From Galerina marginata (taxonomy: Eukaryota; Basidiomycota; Agaricomycetes; Agaricales; Galerinaceae): a stretch of DNA of 64,000 bases. Below, piece after piece: positions 10,906-22,816 of this stretch. How positions within the stretch are numbered: position 1 is the first letter of the stretch; each line of letters begins with the position of its first letter. The stretch covers positions 3,162,001-3,226,000 of the forward strand of contig JAECYW010000004.1 of assembly GCA_023014335.1 (NCBI GenBank). The letters are read 5' to 3'. The notes beneath the pieces are model-generated. The model saw nothing but the letters and a program-made list of their open reading frames with translations. It was not told the DNA's origin and did no database searches. The position numbers and the translations under genes are program-made.

Positions 10906-12692
10906 ATGTTCTCCCCCACTCTCTTGGTGGTTCTTGTGCTAGCTGCGTTTGTTGCAGCGGCAGACTTTTACAAAGTTTTGGATGGTACGTTCCTGCTTAC
11001 CATGCTGCAGCATGCCATTTGCTAATGAGTTCATTCTTCCAGTTCATAAATCTGCTTCGGATAAAGATATTAGAGCTGCATATAAGAGACTCAGCAAGAA
11101 GTTCCATCCAGATAAGAACAAAGCACCAGACGCCGAGGAGAAATTCGTAGAGATTGCAAGAGGTGAGCCCAATGAACGGCTTACCATAAGCATGACGCTA
11201 ATTCGCGTAGCGTATGAGGTCCTCTCAGATACTCAAGTGAGTATCATCCATCTGGGGTTCATATTCAGATGGTGACGTTCGAATTGTAAGAAACGCCAAA
11301 TCTACGACAGACACGGAGAAGTAAGGCTTGACGCTGGCAGACGTATTCAATTCATCTGACGCGCCTTCGACTTCAATAGGAAGGCCTAAAGGCACACGAA
11401 GGAGGCCAACACCAAGCTAATCCCTTCGATGTATTCTCCAGTTTCTTCGGCGGACGTGTGTATTTCACCTCACTCGTGAAGGTGCCCTTTGTCCTAAAGA
11501 ATTGATTATTAGACCAACAACAGCAAGTACGACGGGGCCCATCATCCCTGACTGAATTTGAGGTTTCTCTGGCAGACATGTATGTCCTATCGTTTACCTC
11601 GGCTGCCAGATTCAGGTCGACTTAGTCACTGTTCAACAGATACCAAGGAGCGAGCATAGATGTGAATTTTTCCTTATTTGATTATGACGCCTCTTCTTGA
11701 TGCCCTCTTCATCCCCAGTTTATGATCAAGAAACGCATTCTATGTGATCACTGTAGAGGATCAGGTGCCGCATCGGACAACGATATCCACACATGTACGG
11801 GATGTAATGGTGCTGGCGTCAAACTTGTCAAACAACAGGTACTGCCTATCTGTAGATGGCCACGCCTCGCTCCCGCCTCATTATCTTTTACTCTATAGAT
11901 TTTCCCGGGCATGTTCGCGCAGAGCCAAGTGACATGTAACGATTGTGGTGGTCGAGGGACGGTCATCAAGAAAGTATGTCCTCATTGTCAAGGCAACAAA
12001 GTGGTTGACCACACCGCCCACTACACTCTGGATATTACGCCCGGTATGCCAGAAGGACACGAAGTGGTGTTTGAGGGAGAGGCTGACGAAAGCCCTGACT
12101 GGGAACCCGGAAACATTGTTTTGAGGGTCAGGAGCAAGAAAGAGAAGGGCGGTTGGAGAAGGAAGGAAACGAGTTTGTACTACAAAGAGACCATTGGAGT
12201 GGACGAGGTTTATTTCTCTTCAAATTCTTTAAGAACGGCAGCTGATGGATCTACAATCAGGCTCTCCTTGGTTTCGAGAAGAATGTTACCCACCTAGACG
12301 GCCGAAATCTGCAAATAGTGAGAAAGGGAGTTACTCAACCAGGTTCGTCTTATTTGAACACGTCCTACTTCTCAAGCAAAAGTTTACAAGTCGATTGGAT
12401 AGGTTTCGTGCAAGTGATAAAAGGAGAGGGAATGCCGTCATTCGGGAACAAAAATGTCAAGGGAGATTTATTTATTGAGTACAGCGTGGTCCTACCTATT
12501 GAAATCTCTCCAGAGATGCGTCGGAGTAAGTCCTACGTCTCACACTGATCTTTTTCATGGTTACCACACAATGCCCTTTCATTCCTGACAGTGTTTTGAT
12601 ATTTATCAGAGTTACAGATTACTAACTTCCAATTCATTACAGGACTAAAGGAAACCTTCCAATCGTCATCGTCGACACACGACGAGCTATGA
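10906..12692 (+). CDS. SCJ1: ER-lumenal DnaJ/Hsp40 co-chaperone (Scj1-like), HDEL-terminated
   Basis: Partner of the ER Hsp70 (BiP/Kar2) in protein folding. The ATG at 10906 gives a signal peptide ([20 protein letters not shown]) running directly into a J domain, [20 protein letters not shown], with the HPD tripeptide in KKFHPDKN. The central zinc region has four motifs: [24 protein letters not shown] and CPHCQGNK. A substrate-binding C-terminal region follows ([20 protein letters not shown]), then [16 protein letters not shown], and the protein ends HDEL just before the TGA, the ER-retrieval signal. First exons are 10906-10984, 11043-11162, 11211-11236, 11291-11320 and 11380-11455, with phases that agree; several more short introns follow, the last before [15 protein letters not shown]. 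There is little Gly/Phe-rich linker after the J domain. Confidence 0.9.
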
Positions 12693-13834
12693 TGTACATT
12701 CTAGACTACCCTAATCTTATCATTATTCACCCGACCAATCTATCAACCACTCCAGGGGAGACACAATTGATACGAATTTCCTGTGAGCATGATGACCCGA
12801 GCAGTGGGTACTGACTTCCTTTCTAGACCGCGGTCCGCGTATTTGACTACTCTGCAATACTGCTCTAGTCGAGAAAATGATGCGCCCATCTGTCGAAGTA
12901 TTGCGGCACCTTCTGCCCAATCACTTGCGTTCCTACAGCCAGAAAATTGGTCATAAACAGCGCGCACATGCCTGCGTAGTTATGACTCGCTGGCGAGGGA
13001 GGTAGGAATAAAATTATATTCAAGAACAGCTTCTTGTGGTGGGACTTTTGCCTGCGGCCTGCAGGCAAACCCACAAGGTGGCGGTCCCAATAATAACTCA
13101 TGCCTGACGTCCCCGGCTGTGATCATCACACAATATTATGCATCAAGAAGGCTATTTGGCCAGAGCTCATTGGTTGGAGTGTCAGTGAAGTCGATACTCA
13201 TTCATGTCGTCAACAGTCACGACCGGGACACCTCGGATCAATCGGTGAATTGAACCTATCCATGCCCGCAAGCCAGCTTTGAGTACCCTTGTCTCTGTTC
13301 CTGTACACTACTCCACTTCACAGAAATATTTCGTTTCGATACGCAAGCAGGTTTCACCAGACGGCAGGGAATTAATTTGCTCAAGGTCATCTCACAACCT
13401 AAGGCCAGGTCGCCTACTTCGGTCCTCCGTAATTTGACCTCTCACCCGAAGCACTTCATGATAGACAGGTTTGTCTGTTTCCATGGTCGCTTGGGCGTAT
13501 TCATGCGAGCTTTAGGTGCTATTCTGGTCCCCGTCTTGGCAGATAGACATTTGTGAGGGCAAAATCTAAATATAGGGTAAGAATTTCCCGTTTTAGTGAG
13601 CGAATCCTTTGATGTAGTTGATGCCAAGCGTGCCCATTAGCGCGATCCCAGAGCGTAAAAATAGCCAGTGAGGCATTCAAAGGAGCCTATCTGCCAAAGC
13701 GCCGACGGGCGGTGGCTGGGTCCTTTGCGACTGTCAAAAACGTCTTGTCACACAGGTATACCGTGGTCGTGGGTCAGGAATTTAACCAAATTCGCATGTG
13801 CAACATACAGACGTGTTGGAAGGATTTGGCACGG
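12693..13834. other. intergenic stretch, no supported gene
   Basis: Some 1.1 kb between the ER J-protein and the promoter of the first secreted paralogue. Only short overlapping open frames occur and none has a signal peptide, domain or splice pattern I can support. Confidence 0.4.
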
Positions 13835-13940
13835 TATAAATACCTTTGGCATTCCAGTTTGGAGAAGCATCATTTCTTCGTTTCGTTTCTCTTCCTTCGT
13901 CCTTTTGCCTCTTCGCTCCTTTTGTTTGGCCAGGTTGCCC
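13835..13940 (+). promoter_or_regulatory. TATA box and shared 16-bp element of the first secreted paralogue
   Basis: TATAAATA is at 13835-13842. The element TTTGGCCAGGTTGCCC is at 13925-13940, 192 bases before the ATG, inside a C/T-rich leader. The same 16 bases occur before the paralogous gene (15966-15981). Confidence 0.55.
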
Positions 13941-14116
13941 CCTTACAGTCCTTGCTCACTTCGTTCAATCTCCTCCCGGGTAGGCCTTACATTTGTGCTT
14001 AAAGCAAGTCAGTGTTCTATTCTTTCTTCGGTCTAATCCAATGAATCTCATCTCAATTTTTGTACCTTTTGAAAGACTCGACTTTTATCCCTTTCAACCA
14101 CCTTTAAATCATCATT

Positions 14117-14847
14117 ATGTTCGCTAAGCTCGCCACCGCTCTCATTGTCGCTCTTTCCGCTTTCGGCGTCTCTGCCGCCCCAACCATCTCCAACAACTTG
14201 GGTATGTCAAACTTTTTTTATATCTCTATTAACGGATCAAACTAATCTTTCTCCAGTTGCCCGTGGTGGATCACACTCCTTCGATAACTACGGAGGAATC
14301 TCCTCTTTCGGTGGCTTCGATAACTTCTACGGCTCCGACAACTTCGACAACTCTGAGTTCAGCGAAAGCTCAATCACTGTTGTGAAGGAGAAGGAGGTCG
14401 TCTGCCACTCCGAGTCCGTCGAGATCATTCAACAACGCCTCCTCGTCCTCCAGGAGATGGCCAAGCGGTCAGTTCTTTTTTTCCCTCCAGGAGGTGAAAA
14501 CATTTCTGATATGGCGTCATAAATCTAGCATCATCTCTGAGCAGATTTGCGAAGTCGAGACCCAAACCGTCGTCTTCGAGCAATTCCACTCGAGCTTGCA
14601 CGGCTTTAGCCGCGACCTCAGGCGCTTCTCTGGTCGTGGTGTCGGATACGACTCCAGCATTGCCTCGCACTTCGGCTCGTTCTACAACAGCGACGGCTCT
14701 TTGAGCAACAGCGACTTCGGTTTCTCCGGCCACAATCTCGGAAGCTCGTACGTCGTCCCCTCCGGCAACAACTGGGATAACAGCCGCTCCTTCGCCTCCG
14801 TCGGAAATGCCTACAAGGCCGCCCGCTCAGCCGTCACCAAGTTCTAA
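14117..14847 (+). CDS. secreted protein of unknown function, paralogue 1 (204 aa)
   Basis: Three exons (14117-14201, 14257-14467, 14529-14847) sum to 615 bases, 205 whole codons. A signal peptide (MFAKLATALIVALSAFGVSA) is followed by a Ser/Gly/Phe/Asp-rich stretch with FGGFDNFYGSDNFDN. Next comes a conserved block, EVVCHSESVEIIQQRLLVLQ and then IISEQICEVETQTVVFEQ, with two cysteines and predicted helices. The C-terminal part holds RFSGRGVGYDSSIASHFGSF and SGNNWDNSRS. The gene at 16093 has the same exon pattern and blocks, so this is a tandem pair. I do not recognise a named family; the composition suggests an extracellular or cell-wall-associated protein. Both introns interrupt at the same homologous places in the two copies. 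Confidence 0.8.
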
Positions 14848-15897
14848 ATGACCCGCACCCTCCCCGCTCATTATTTATCAAAAGCTTGGGCATGCGGACT
14901 GCACGACGCTTAGACTTGAGGCCCTTTTCGAACCTTTCACATTTTTGATGATTTATACGTTTCTCCGTTGTCATGGGACATTATCGTAGTTTACGGACGC
15001 TGATTTGTAAACGACTTGCCTAATAGCCTTGGGTTGATTGTTCGCTCCTGGTCCATTTTTTTTATATACCTTCGCACTTTGCATCGCAATGCATACACAT
15101 TTTTTGCACCCATTCTTGCTTTAGCGTCCTGATGAGCGCCTATGAATGAGCATTTGAAAACAGATAGCATAAAAAACAAAAAGCACCCGTATTTGCTTGG
15201 CAAAGCAGAATCGGACTTAGAGTTGGGCTTGGAGGACGTCCCTCGCCTTCCACCAGCAGCGGTGACCCCCTTGCTCCCCTGTCGCACAACACGCGACCGC
15301 GGTGATCTCACGTCCCACATGGCAAGTACCTTGTCCGCGTTGCCCGCGTCCACGCCAAGAAAGCAAGCTCGTTGTCGAGTTTTTACTGTCCAGCACATAC
15401 AGTGTCATTTCAGTTTACAACCTTCGACATTTGACCTCATTTGACGCGCTAGTCTACAGCATTTGTACTTGCTACTCGAAGAAGGAGTGGGGGTAAACCT
15501 TGCCCTAGTTTTACCTGCCAATAAGCGATGCTTACTATCTTCAGGGGAGGCCGATGTTTCCTTTAAATTTGGTCTACTGTCTACTGCCTTCTGCTCACCG
15601 GTGCTCGATGGCTTTTATGTAACTCACGTTCCTCTAAGCGCTGAGTGTACCAAAGTACTGGTTGCTCTTTTGGGCATGGTAACTCTGTCCGGGTTCTTTT
15701 GATTCTTCCAACTGGCGATCTCTTGCGGTCTTTCTTAAAGATTGTCGTGCATCCTTGCGCTTGGCCTCTGCTGCGATTGGGCGATCGGTGCATATTGTGT
15801 GTCTGGCCTTCTCAATTCGGGAGTAGGGCTTGTCAATACCCATGAATTCGGTACCAGGAGAAAACCAGGGCAATGGGACTTGATAGAGTTTCTTTGG
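14848..15897. other. spacer between the secreted paralogues
   Basis: About 1 kb with no supported gene. Open frames on both strands around 15.2-15.7 kb overlap each other and show no motif. Confidence 0.4.
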
Positions 15898-15981
15898 TAT
15901 AAATTGAAGTCCTTCAGTAGGTGGTTGCCCCACTTTCGCTTCGAGTCACCTTCGTTCTTTCTACCTTTGGCCAGGTTGCCC
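15898..15981 (+). promoter_or_regulatory. TATA box and shared 16-bp element of the second secreted paralogue
   Basis: TATAAATT is at 15898-15905, and TTTGGCCAGGTTGCCC at 15966-15981 lies 127 bases before the ATG. The element is identical to the one upstream of paralogue 1, although the surrounding sequence has diverged. Confidence 0.55.
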
Positions 15982-16092
15982 ATTTCACCTTCGTTTATCC
16001 TTCCTACGACTCCTTTTGCCGGCCAATTGCATTTTCTTTTGCGGTTACTTGCGTCCTCCAGCCCTATTTAACGACCGATAGACCTTGTAAAA

Positions 16093-16817
16093 ATGATTTT
16101 TTCACTCGCCAAGGCTCTCTCTCTCCTCGCAGTTGCCTCGGCAGCCATTGCTACCCCTGTGACAAGGAATAGACGGAATGTGGCCACCAGTGAGTGTCAT
16201 GCAACGCAGAGAGGTGCAGGTCATAATTTCGATAACCACAGGAAGCAGCGCTTCCAATATCTCCTTCAACAACTGGGGAGGACTTTCTTCTCTGGCAGGT
16301 TTCGACGACTTCTTCGGCAGCGAGAACTTCGACGGTGGTAGGAACGAACAGGTTGTTCTTGTAGAGCAACAACAAGTATGCCGACCCGAGAGGATCTCGA
16401 TTATTCAACAGCAGCTTGCTATCATCCACGAGGTTACCAGACAGTGAGCGCCTATTTACCTAGTTTGTCTTTCTCCAACTGACGTTGGCGACAAGGATCA
16501 TCTCGCAACAGATTTGCGATGTCGAAACCCAAGTCATTGTCCTAGAGCAACACCGAGGTCGTGGAAGGGAGTTCAAGAAGGACTTGAGGCGTAAATCTGG
16601 TCGCAATGTTGGCTATGACGCTAACATTGCTCTCTTGATCCATGAACTCATTAACCAAGATGGCTCGCTCAACAACAAGGATTTAGGCTTCAGGGGAAGC
16701 GACATTGGCAAACACCTGAGGGTCACTAACGGAAACAACTGGGACGACAACAGGTCCCCGCAGTCCATTGACCAGATCCTCCTGTCCCTTGAAGGTGCTA
16801 GGAACATCATCTTGTGA
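16093..16817 (+). CDS. secreted protein of unknown function, paralogue 2 (206 aa)
   Basis: Exons 16093-16189, 16242-16443 and 16496-16817 sum to 621 bases, 207 codons. It has a signal peptide (MIFSLAKALSLLAVASAAIA) and then a dibasic-rich site (TRNRRN) that could be processed. The block GGLSSLAGFDDFFGSENFDG matches FGGFDNFYGSDNFDN of paralogue 1. VCRPERISIIQQQLAIIHE and IISQQICDVETQVIVLEQ correspond to its helical cysteine-bearing part. RKSGRNVGYDANIALLIHEL and NGNNWDDNRS align with the C-terminal part. The two cysteines are kept. The central Ser/Gly stretch is shorter and more basic than in copy 1, so the paralogues have diverged well beyond a recent duplication. Function unknown. Confidence 0.8.
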
Positions 16818-17258
16818 TTTTTTCAAATTTTTTGGGGGTTCATGGACAATTTCGTTATTAGGCACGGACTGACAAGGTGCAATTTAAAGAAAAACTTTTA
16901 TCTGAACACTTCGACGATAGGAATGGACAATTTTTACTAGCCGTTAATCGTAGGTAGTTAGAACGAACTCACCCTTTTTGAACCAGTTGTAAACCGAGAC
17001 CCAAGGCCAAGCAATGTTACTATATGTGAATAAAAATTCATGAGGGTCACAGCGGTTCAAAAACCACTTTCTTCTGTGCGACCAGTCAACAGGGAGCGAT
17101 CCCCGGTCCGTCGTTGGTATTGGGCAAGTCGTTGGACTCGGTTGGAGTCTAAGCCTGTTATTTGGCTTTATTGACGCGTTCCACTCGTGGGAATATTATC
17201 TCGACCAAGACAAGTCACCTCTGCGTGTCACTCCTTGCGCAAAACCCTCATCTTCTAA
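16818..17258. other. intergenic stretch
   Basis: Holds the 3' region of the secreted gene and the promoter of the RING gene. No further feature is visible. Confidence 0.4.
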
Positions 17259-19270
17259 ATGCCTGTCTCTACGCGCCAGACGACCCCTGGGTCGAGCCAT
17301 GCAAGCCCAACAATATCGCATCCTCAAGTTCACTCTATAAATACAAGAAAAAGATCTAGTTCAGAGGCTCAGGATGACACCAGGGATCCAAAGAAGCTGA
17401 AAGTGGACGTAGGGCATTTATCGTCAGTCAATGGGAAGGATAAAAGGAAAAGACGGAAAAAGAAGAAGAAGTTTTCCGTTGTTATACCCGGGCCTGTCCA
17501 AACGGCAAGGTCGAAGTCGAGGTCCGTGCCATTTTTGTCAAACAAACAGAGGACTATTCCAAGCCACGGCCTTGTTAAAAGTGGTACGACAACTATCGAC
17601 GAAGAGGAGGGACCGCTAACTAGCGTGCGTATCTTGCTACTGTATCTGGTGTTGTCGGCTCATCGTCAATCGCAGTCCTCGGACAAAGGCAAAGGCAAAG
17701 CCAAGTCAGAATCACCGTCACAGCCCCTTTCCCCGCTTCCAAGTACCCCAGCACAACCAATAGCCTCAGGCTCGAGTCCTTCGCCCATGATAACGCCTGA
17801 CTTGACTGCACAGGCCTCGGAGATAACTCGTTTGAAAGAAGAATTAGCGGCCCAAAATAGGGTAAGTCAGTTCCACTGAGCAATTGTTATTGCATACCTA
17901 AGCGTTCTCTTTAGCTTCTCGGACGACATCAGACACACCTCTTACAGCATCAACAATCGCTAACTTGTCAGATATGTCTCGACCTCATGTACAAACCTTA
18001 TGCTCTTGCACCTTGTGGTCATACCACTTGCTACGGGTGCTTGGTCCGCTGGTTTATGGCACCTATTAACCCAGATATCGCCCCCGGCATGGCTGTCGAT
18101 AACGCTGTCGCAACGGAGAACGCAAACCTTGAGACTATCCTTGACAGTGCCCAAGCCAGGACAGGTGTATTTATTCGCCGACGGAAGAACTGTCCAGTGT
18201 GTCGAGCCGCGGTGACTGACCGGCCTATCGAAATGTGGGGAATCAAGGGCATGGTCTCCGCCTTTGTACGCAGTGGACTCGGTGATCTTCCCGTTCCTGC
18301 TCAATCGAACGCGCATGCGATTGATGAAGGCGCCAACCCTGATCCCTGGCGAAATATATTCCGCAAACCAGGATCAACGCGGCACTGGCTCGACGGCGCT
18401 ATGGCTGCGGCCTTCCATCCGCCACAACCCCCAGGGAACCAGGCAGACGGCGATCGTGAGCAGATGGGTTGGCATGATGCCGAGGATGGTGGAGTTTATC
18501 GATGTATCGAGTGTTATCACGAAATCTGGGGCGGTGTCTGTACCCATTGCAACCGAGGGTATCCCGGGCACGCTAGGCTCGATGATGACGATGAGGAGGA
18601 CGATGACAGTGAAATTGCTCGGGAAGTTCATAATTTCTTAGGGCGGCGGGTGCTGATGGCTGAATTCACCGACGACGATGAGGACGAGGACGAAGGGGAG
18701 AATGAAGATGACCTCTGGCATGAGAGGGATCATCACCGAAGGATGGCAGAAGGGTGGCCAATACACGACGGTGACTGGTCAGATTCAGAAGACGAACTTG
18801 AAGAACTCGGGGAGCCTGAATTGTTACACTATCATCCCTTCCATCCGCAGCTTCAATATGCACCATTTTATCCTCCAGACGATGATGAGGACAGCGAGTA
18901 TGGAGGGAGTTTTATTAGTGACGGCAATCATGAGGAAGGTTATGAGCAGTCTGGAGACGAGGTTGAGTTCGTAGATGACGGCCCGGCCCTACAACAACGC
19001 CTGGGACGACGGGTAATAGTGGATGAAGAGGACCAGGAAGAGGAGGAAGATCACAACCCAAGAATCGCGGCACGTCGACTTGGACGAGGAACAAGACTGC
19101 CAAGACGGGTCGAGGGTCCATTAGGACACGATTCTGAATCGGAAGGGTCTGGCCCAGAGCTTGACCTGGACGAGGTGGAAGAAGACCTCCGAGTTCCTGA
19201 GCAACATGAAAGACGAAGAGTATTTGCTAGAAGAATTTACAGCGATGACGAAGAGGATCTAGAATGGTAG
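17259..19270 (+). CDS. RING-finger protein with long acidic tail, probable E3 ubiquitin ligase (635 aa)
   Basis: Exons 17259-17624, 17676-17861 and 17915-19270 are each whole codons and sum to 636 codons. The N-terminal third is Ser/Lys-rich and disordered, with a basic cluster KDKRKRRKKKKKF that looks like a nuclear localisation signal, then a Pro/Ser linker and a short coiled coil (ASEITRLKEELAAQN). A RING finger starts near residue 200: CQICLDLMYKPYALAPCGH, then CYGC. The final pair CPVC comes only after an unusually long loop of about 50 residues. Conserved flanking residues are DRPIEMWGIKGMVSAFVRSG. A second small cysteine cluster (CIECYHEIWGGVCTHC) follows. The last 200 residues are very Asp/Glu-rich. 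The RING makes ubiquitin transfer the likely role; a nuclear or chromatin-linked job is inference from the basic and acidic tracts. Confidence 0.75.
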
Positions 19271-19412
19271 GCAGAAATGGACCACTTGTTCTACAGTATC
19301 ACCTTGTATGATTATAATACGAATGGACACTTGATATTATACATTGAATCATTTATCCTACTCTTACAAGTGTGATATTATGAGAAAACGAATACAAATG
19401 CTTAACGAATGC

Positions 19413-22400
19413 TTATGCCTTCACAGATATTTAAAATCAACACGCAAGTCATAAAGGAAAGTTTTGCGCACCAAATAATTATAAGATCTGCGATCTTCAC
19501 ATCTCTCCAAATACTCTCTCTGCGTAGCACGATTAATCGACCGAGAATGTAAACGAGGTAGATATTACCGACCTCAATCAGTTGCTCTATTCGCTTCTTT
19601 ATCGCAAGAGGTTCAGGTGAGAACTTGCTTGTCAGCTGTTGAGTGACTTCATGAATCAAATCGTTGTGGGACATGTGTTTCCTGTCTTTCATAATGCGAA
19701 CAATGCAAGCCTATGAAAACCTTCAACACATATATCAGACACCAATTAACAGAAGACAGACCTCCATCTGATGCTTTCGCTCCTCTTCGATTCGATCTCT
19801 GGTCTCCTTCCTCTCTTCGCTGTTTTCCACCTTGGAAGAAATAGTCGCGATCTTGATTTTCTTCATGGGGCAGGAGAAATCGTTATGGAACGAAAATGCA
19901 TCGTCCGGGTCGACATCACGTCCAGGGGGATGCTTCTTCAGGACTTTGAATTTTGCGCAAGCTAACGATTGGAGGTGTCGCTTTAGTTCAACGTCATCTA
20001 TCTGAGTAGCTGCTTGAATGTCCTAACAATAATTGGCATGTCAGACGGGATACAAAGACAGCACGCAGTCTAGGCACCACGCACTGAATAAGTCAAGAAA
20101 TCGTTGTCGTCTAGATCTTCAAACAGAAGCAGGATAACCAAAGCAAATGTTGAGACGTTGAGCTCATGCGATTTCGCTCTGAAGTTGACCAGTACGTCGG
20201 CGTTGCCTAAAGACAACTGCCACGTCAACCGTCTGCCTGAATGCTTTGAGAGATAAAACTTTTCGAAGGATTTGCAGGACTTGGCCATCTCAGAAGGGAG
20301 GAGGCACGTTGACGCAGAATGGGTCATGGGCCACGCGTTTGAGGTCATAATCGTAACGTTAAGCACAATATCCGGTGCCTAGAGAATGTGAATAACGGCG
20401 ACGAAAAATAGTATCAAATGGGACGTACTGTTGTTTTTGTCAGATACTCTAAGTAATCTCTTGTGGTGTCCGCAGATATCTTCATGTCGTTGAACATGCC
20501 TTCCATCTTCTGCGTAAACTGTACACCGGATTCCACTTTCAACTTAGCCAACATGCCCCGCTCTGCATCATCAGAAACCGATCGTCCATGAAGGAGGCGT
20601 TTCGCCAGATGTCCCTTGTAGTATCTTTCGAATATGTCTTTCTCCAGGATGAAGCGGAAGATAGTGATGGTCTTATCCAAGATGGCATCGACCTCAGTTT
20701 CCGATTTCTGTAAAGTTGAAAAAGAAACTATGAGAATAAATCAACAGCAGATAATCAAAACTCGTACGCCTTTGAGGCCTCTCTTCAGATGGTCATCAAT
20801 AAATAATGAAATAAACTCGGAGCATTTTGGGTTCAGATTGACGAAGGATCCGAATGCCTCAAATTTTGATTAGATCCTTTTAGGAAATGTGTTAAACGCG
20901 GACTTACTTCATTAAGAGCACTTTCCACCTCCCGATTGCTCTCGAAAGAATTCTTCCATGACAAATCGAACCTGTCCTTGAGATTGAGAACGTCTTGCAC
21001 CCAGGTAATGGCAGGCTCAATTCCGGAGCCTTTGGCCCTGGCCTTTCCTTTTCCTTTGTCCGTCTCAATTGGAGCCTCGCCTTCGACATCTACGAAGTCT
21101 TCCCCAAGAGAAACAACGTTGATTTCCTTCCCGCGGCGTATAATTGACGTTTTCAACGATGACTTTAGGCACGTTAAACCTGTCGGGACCTTGAGACATA
21201 GTCGGTAGAGTCGTGAAAGGTCACTTGTTTGGTTGTTGTCAATCATAACGTCTAGCCCAGAATTTTCCTTCGCAATAACGGTGGCAAGATGAGGGGTAAG
21301 GAGGTTGTCCTTTAAGATTTGCAGCAGAGGTTGGGTAGTCTGACTCGATAAATAATGGTGCGTCCTGGATTCCTCGGCTTCAAACCGACCTTCAACCTAT
21401 TATAACTTAGAAGACAATAAATCACAAAGGATGACGACGCACAGAACGCAGAAATTCAGGTGTATCCGATGAATTCGCTATGCGTTGACCTTCCTTGACA
21501 TAAAAAGCTTGGCTCTTCTCCAAAAACAGAGGCTCTAAATCACGCTTATAAACTGTCGCGCTTTTATCGGCTTCAAGGCTCAGAAAAACGTCCACGCATT
21601 CCTTCACAGCAGAGCGATTGATGACATGACCGTCGCGTTCATGTTGTACTTGATTTAGTATTGCGGTCACAATCTGGGTCTTTATTGGAGGTTTGTTGAT
21701 AATGTGGTTGAGGAACAGTTCGAGGCCCATTTGATTTGTGGGTGGGACTTTAGCAGACTCAGTGTGCACGCGGTCCTAATGGTGGTTACACGCGTTTCAA
21801 TAGAATACTTGAAAGACGAAGGTGGACAATGACGCACCATGTATTTTAATATCTGCCCCAGCCGCAACATATTGCTCGTATGATCGTCCCAGACCTGCCT
21901 GAGAGCTTTCAACAACAATTCCTCCTCCGAATTCTGGACAGTCGGATCCGTGGTACCAGTGGTGAATGCTGGTATAACGAACTCGCTCGCCAGGGTCTCC
22001 AAGTTTTCAATTACAAGTTGTTTCGTTCCATTATAAAGTTTGTCGCCGTTTTTATAAAGTACCATATTGTACGCAAAACGATGGTTTTCTTCAAAGGAAA
22101 GATTGGCAGCATTGTGGTTCTGGATTTCTCGAATATTTTTGGACAGTTGCGACCAAGTCTTGTCTGGAGAGAATTCTGGACCGTGCTGCAAGATCGCATC
22201 AGTGGCGGTAGATAATCAAACAAAGAGATGGGTTACCTTTCGCGGTGCCATCTATAAGATTGAAACATCGCGTTTAGTCAAGCATGTTGATCAGAATTAG
22301 GACATGATGTGGGGAAGCAACGCACAATCTTTGGCCTACCGCGCCGTGGGACTGAAGGACCCTTCAAATTAGATTGTTAACAGCGTGAAATCGGTGAAAT

Positions 22401-22416
22401 ACATACCAGTGCTCAT
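19413..22416 (-). CDS. CUL3: cullin-3, scaffold of BTB-Cul3-RING ubiquitin ligases
   Basis: Scaffold of cullin-RING ligases. The gene starts at 22416 with a four-codon exon (MST plus a split codon) joined to [12 protein letters not shown] and later [11 protein letters not shown]. The N-terminal cullin repeat shows [20 protein letters not shown] and [20 protein letters not shown]. The cullin homology region follows ([20 protein letters not shown]). The C-terminal neddylation segment has [20 protein letters not shown] and [16 protein letters not shown]. Eight or more introns are visible. The final exon is a choice: read straight through, the protein would end ...YNYLVRKTF...KYL at 19421. Removing a 53-base intron (19419-19471, GTGCGC...GTGAAG) gives ...RRSYNYLA and a stop at 19413-19415, the ending shared by cullins. 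I therefore prefer the stop at 19413. The gene converges on the RING gene, with 142 bases between the stops. Confidence 0.9.
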
Positions 22417-22816
22417 GGTGGTCGAATTTCAAGGTCAAAGTCACTTGGGATAATCAGTATACAAGGTGGGCGTCGGATGCCATACAGGGCGGAGTCACGG
22501 AATGGGCACTCTCCTGAGTGCCCTTTGGTTATATTTGACTCAAAGGCCGAAGTCCTTTCTTACCTCCGAGATCTCCCCAGGCAACAGGGACCGGGGAAAG
22601 GACTCCCATTTGTAGCGACTCACATACGGTGAGTTCTAGGCAAGTAGTACTGGAGTATATCAATAAAATACAAATGGGGTCATGAATTGCTTGATAATGA
22701 CATGGCAGATGATGTGAATGAAAACGTGGGCAAAGAAACGAACTGAAATGAGCAGCGACAGCAAAATAGTTGCAAGAAAGATGGTGAGTCTAAGGTTCAT
22801 AATGTAAATTAGCATG
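22417..22816. other. spacer between cullin-3 and exportin-T
   Basis: Some 400 bases between two minus-strand genes: the cullin promoter and the exportin 3' region. Nothing else was recognised. Confidence 0.45.
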
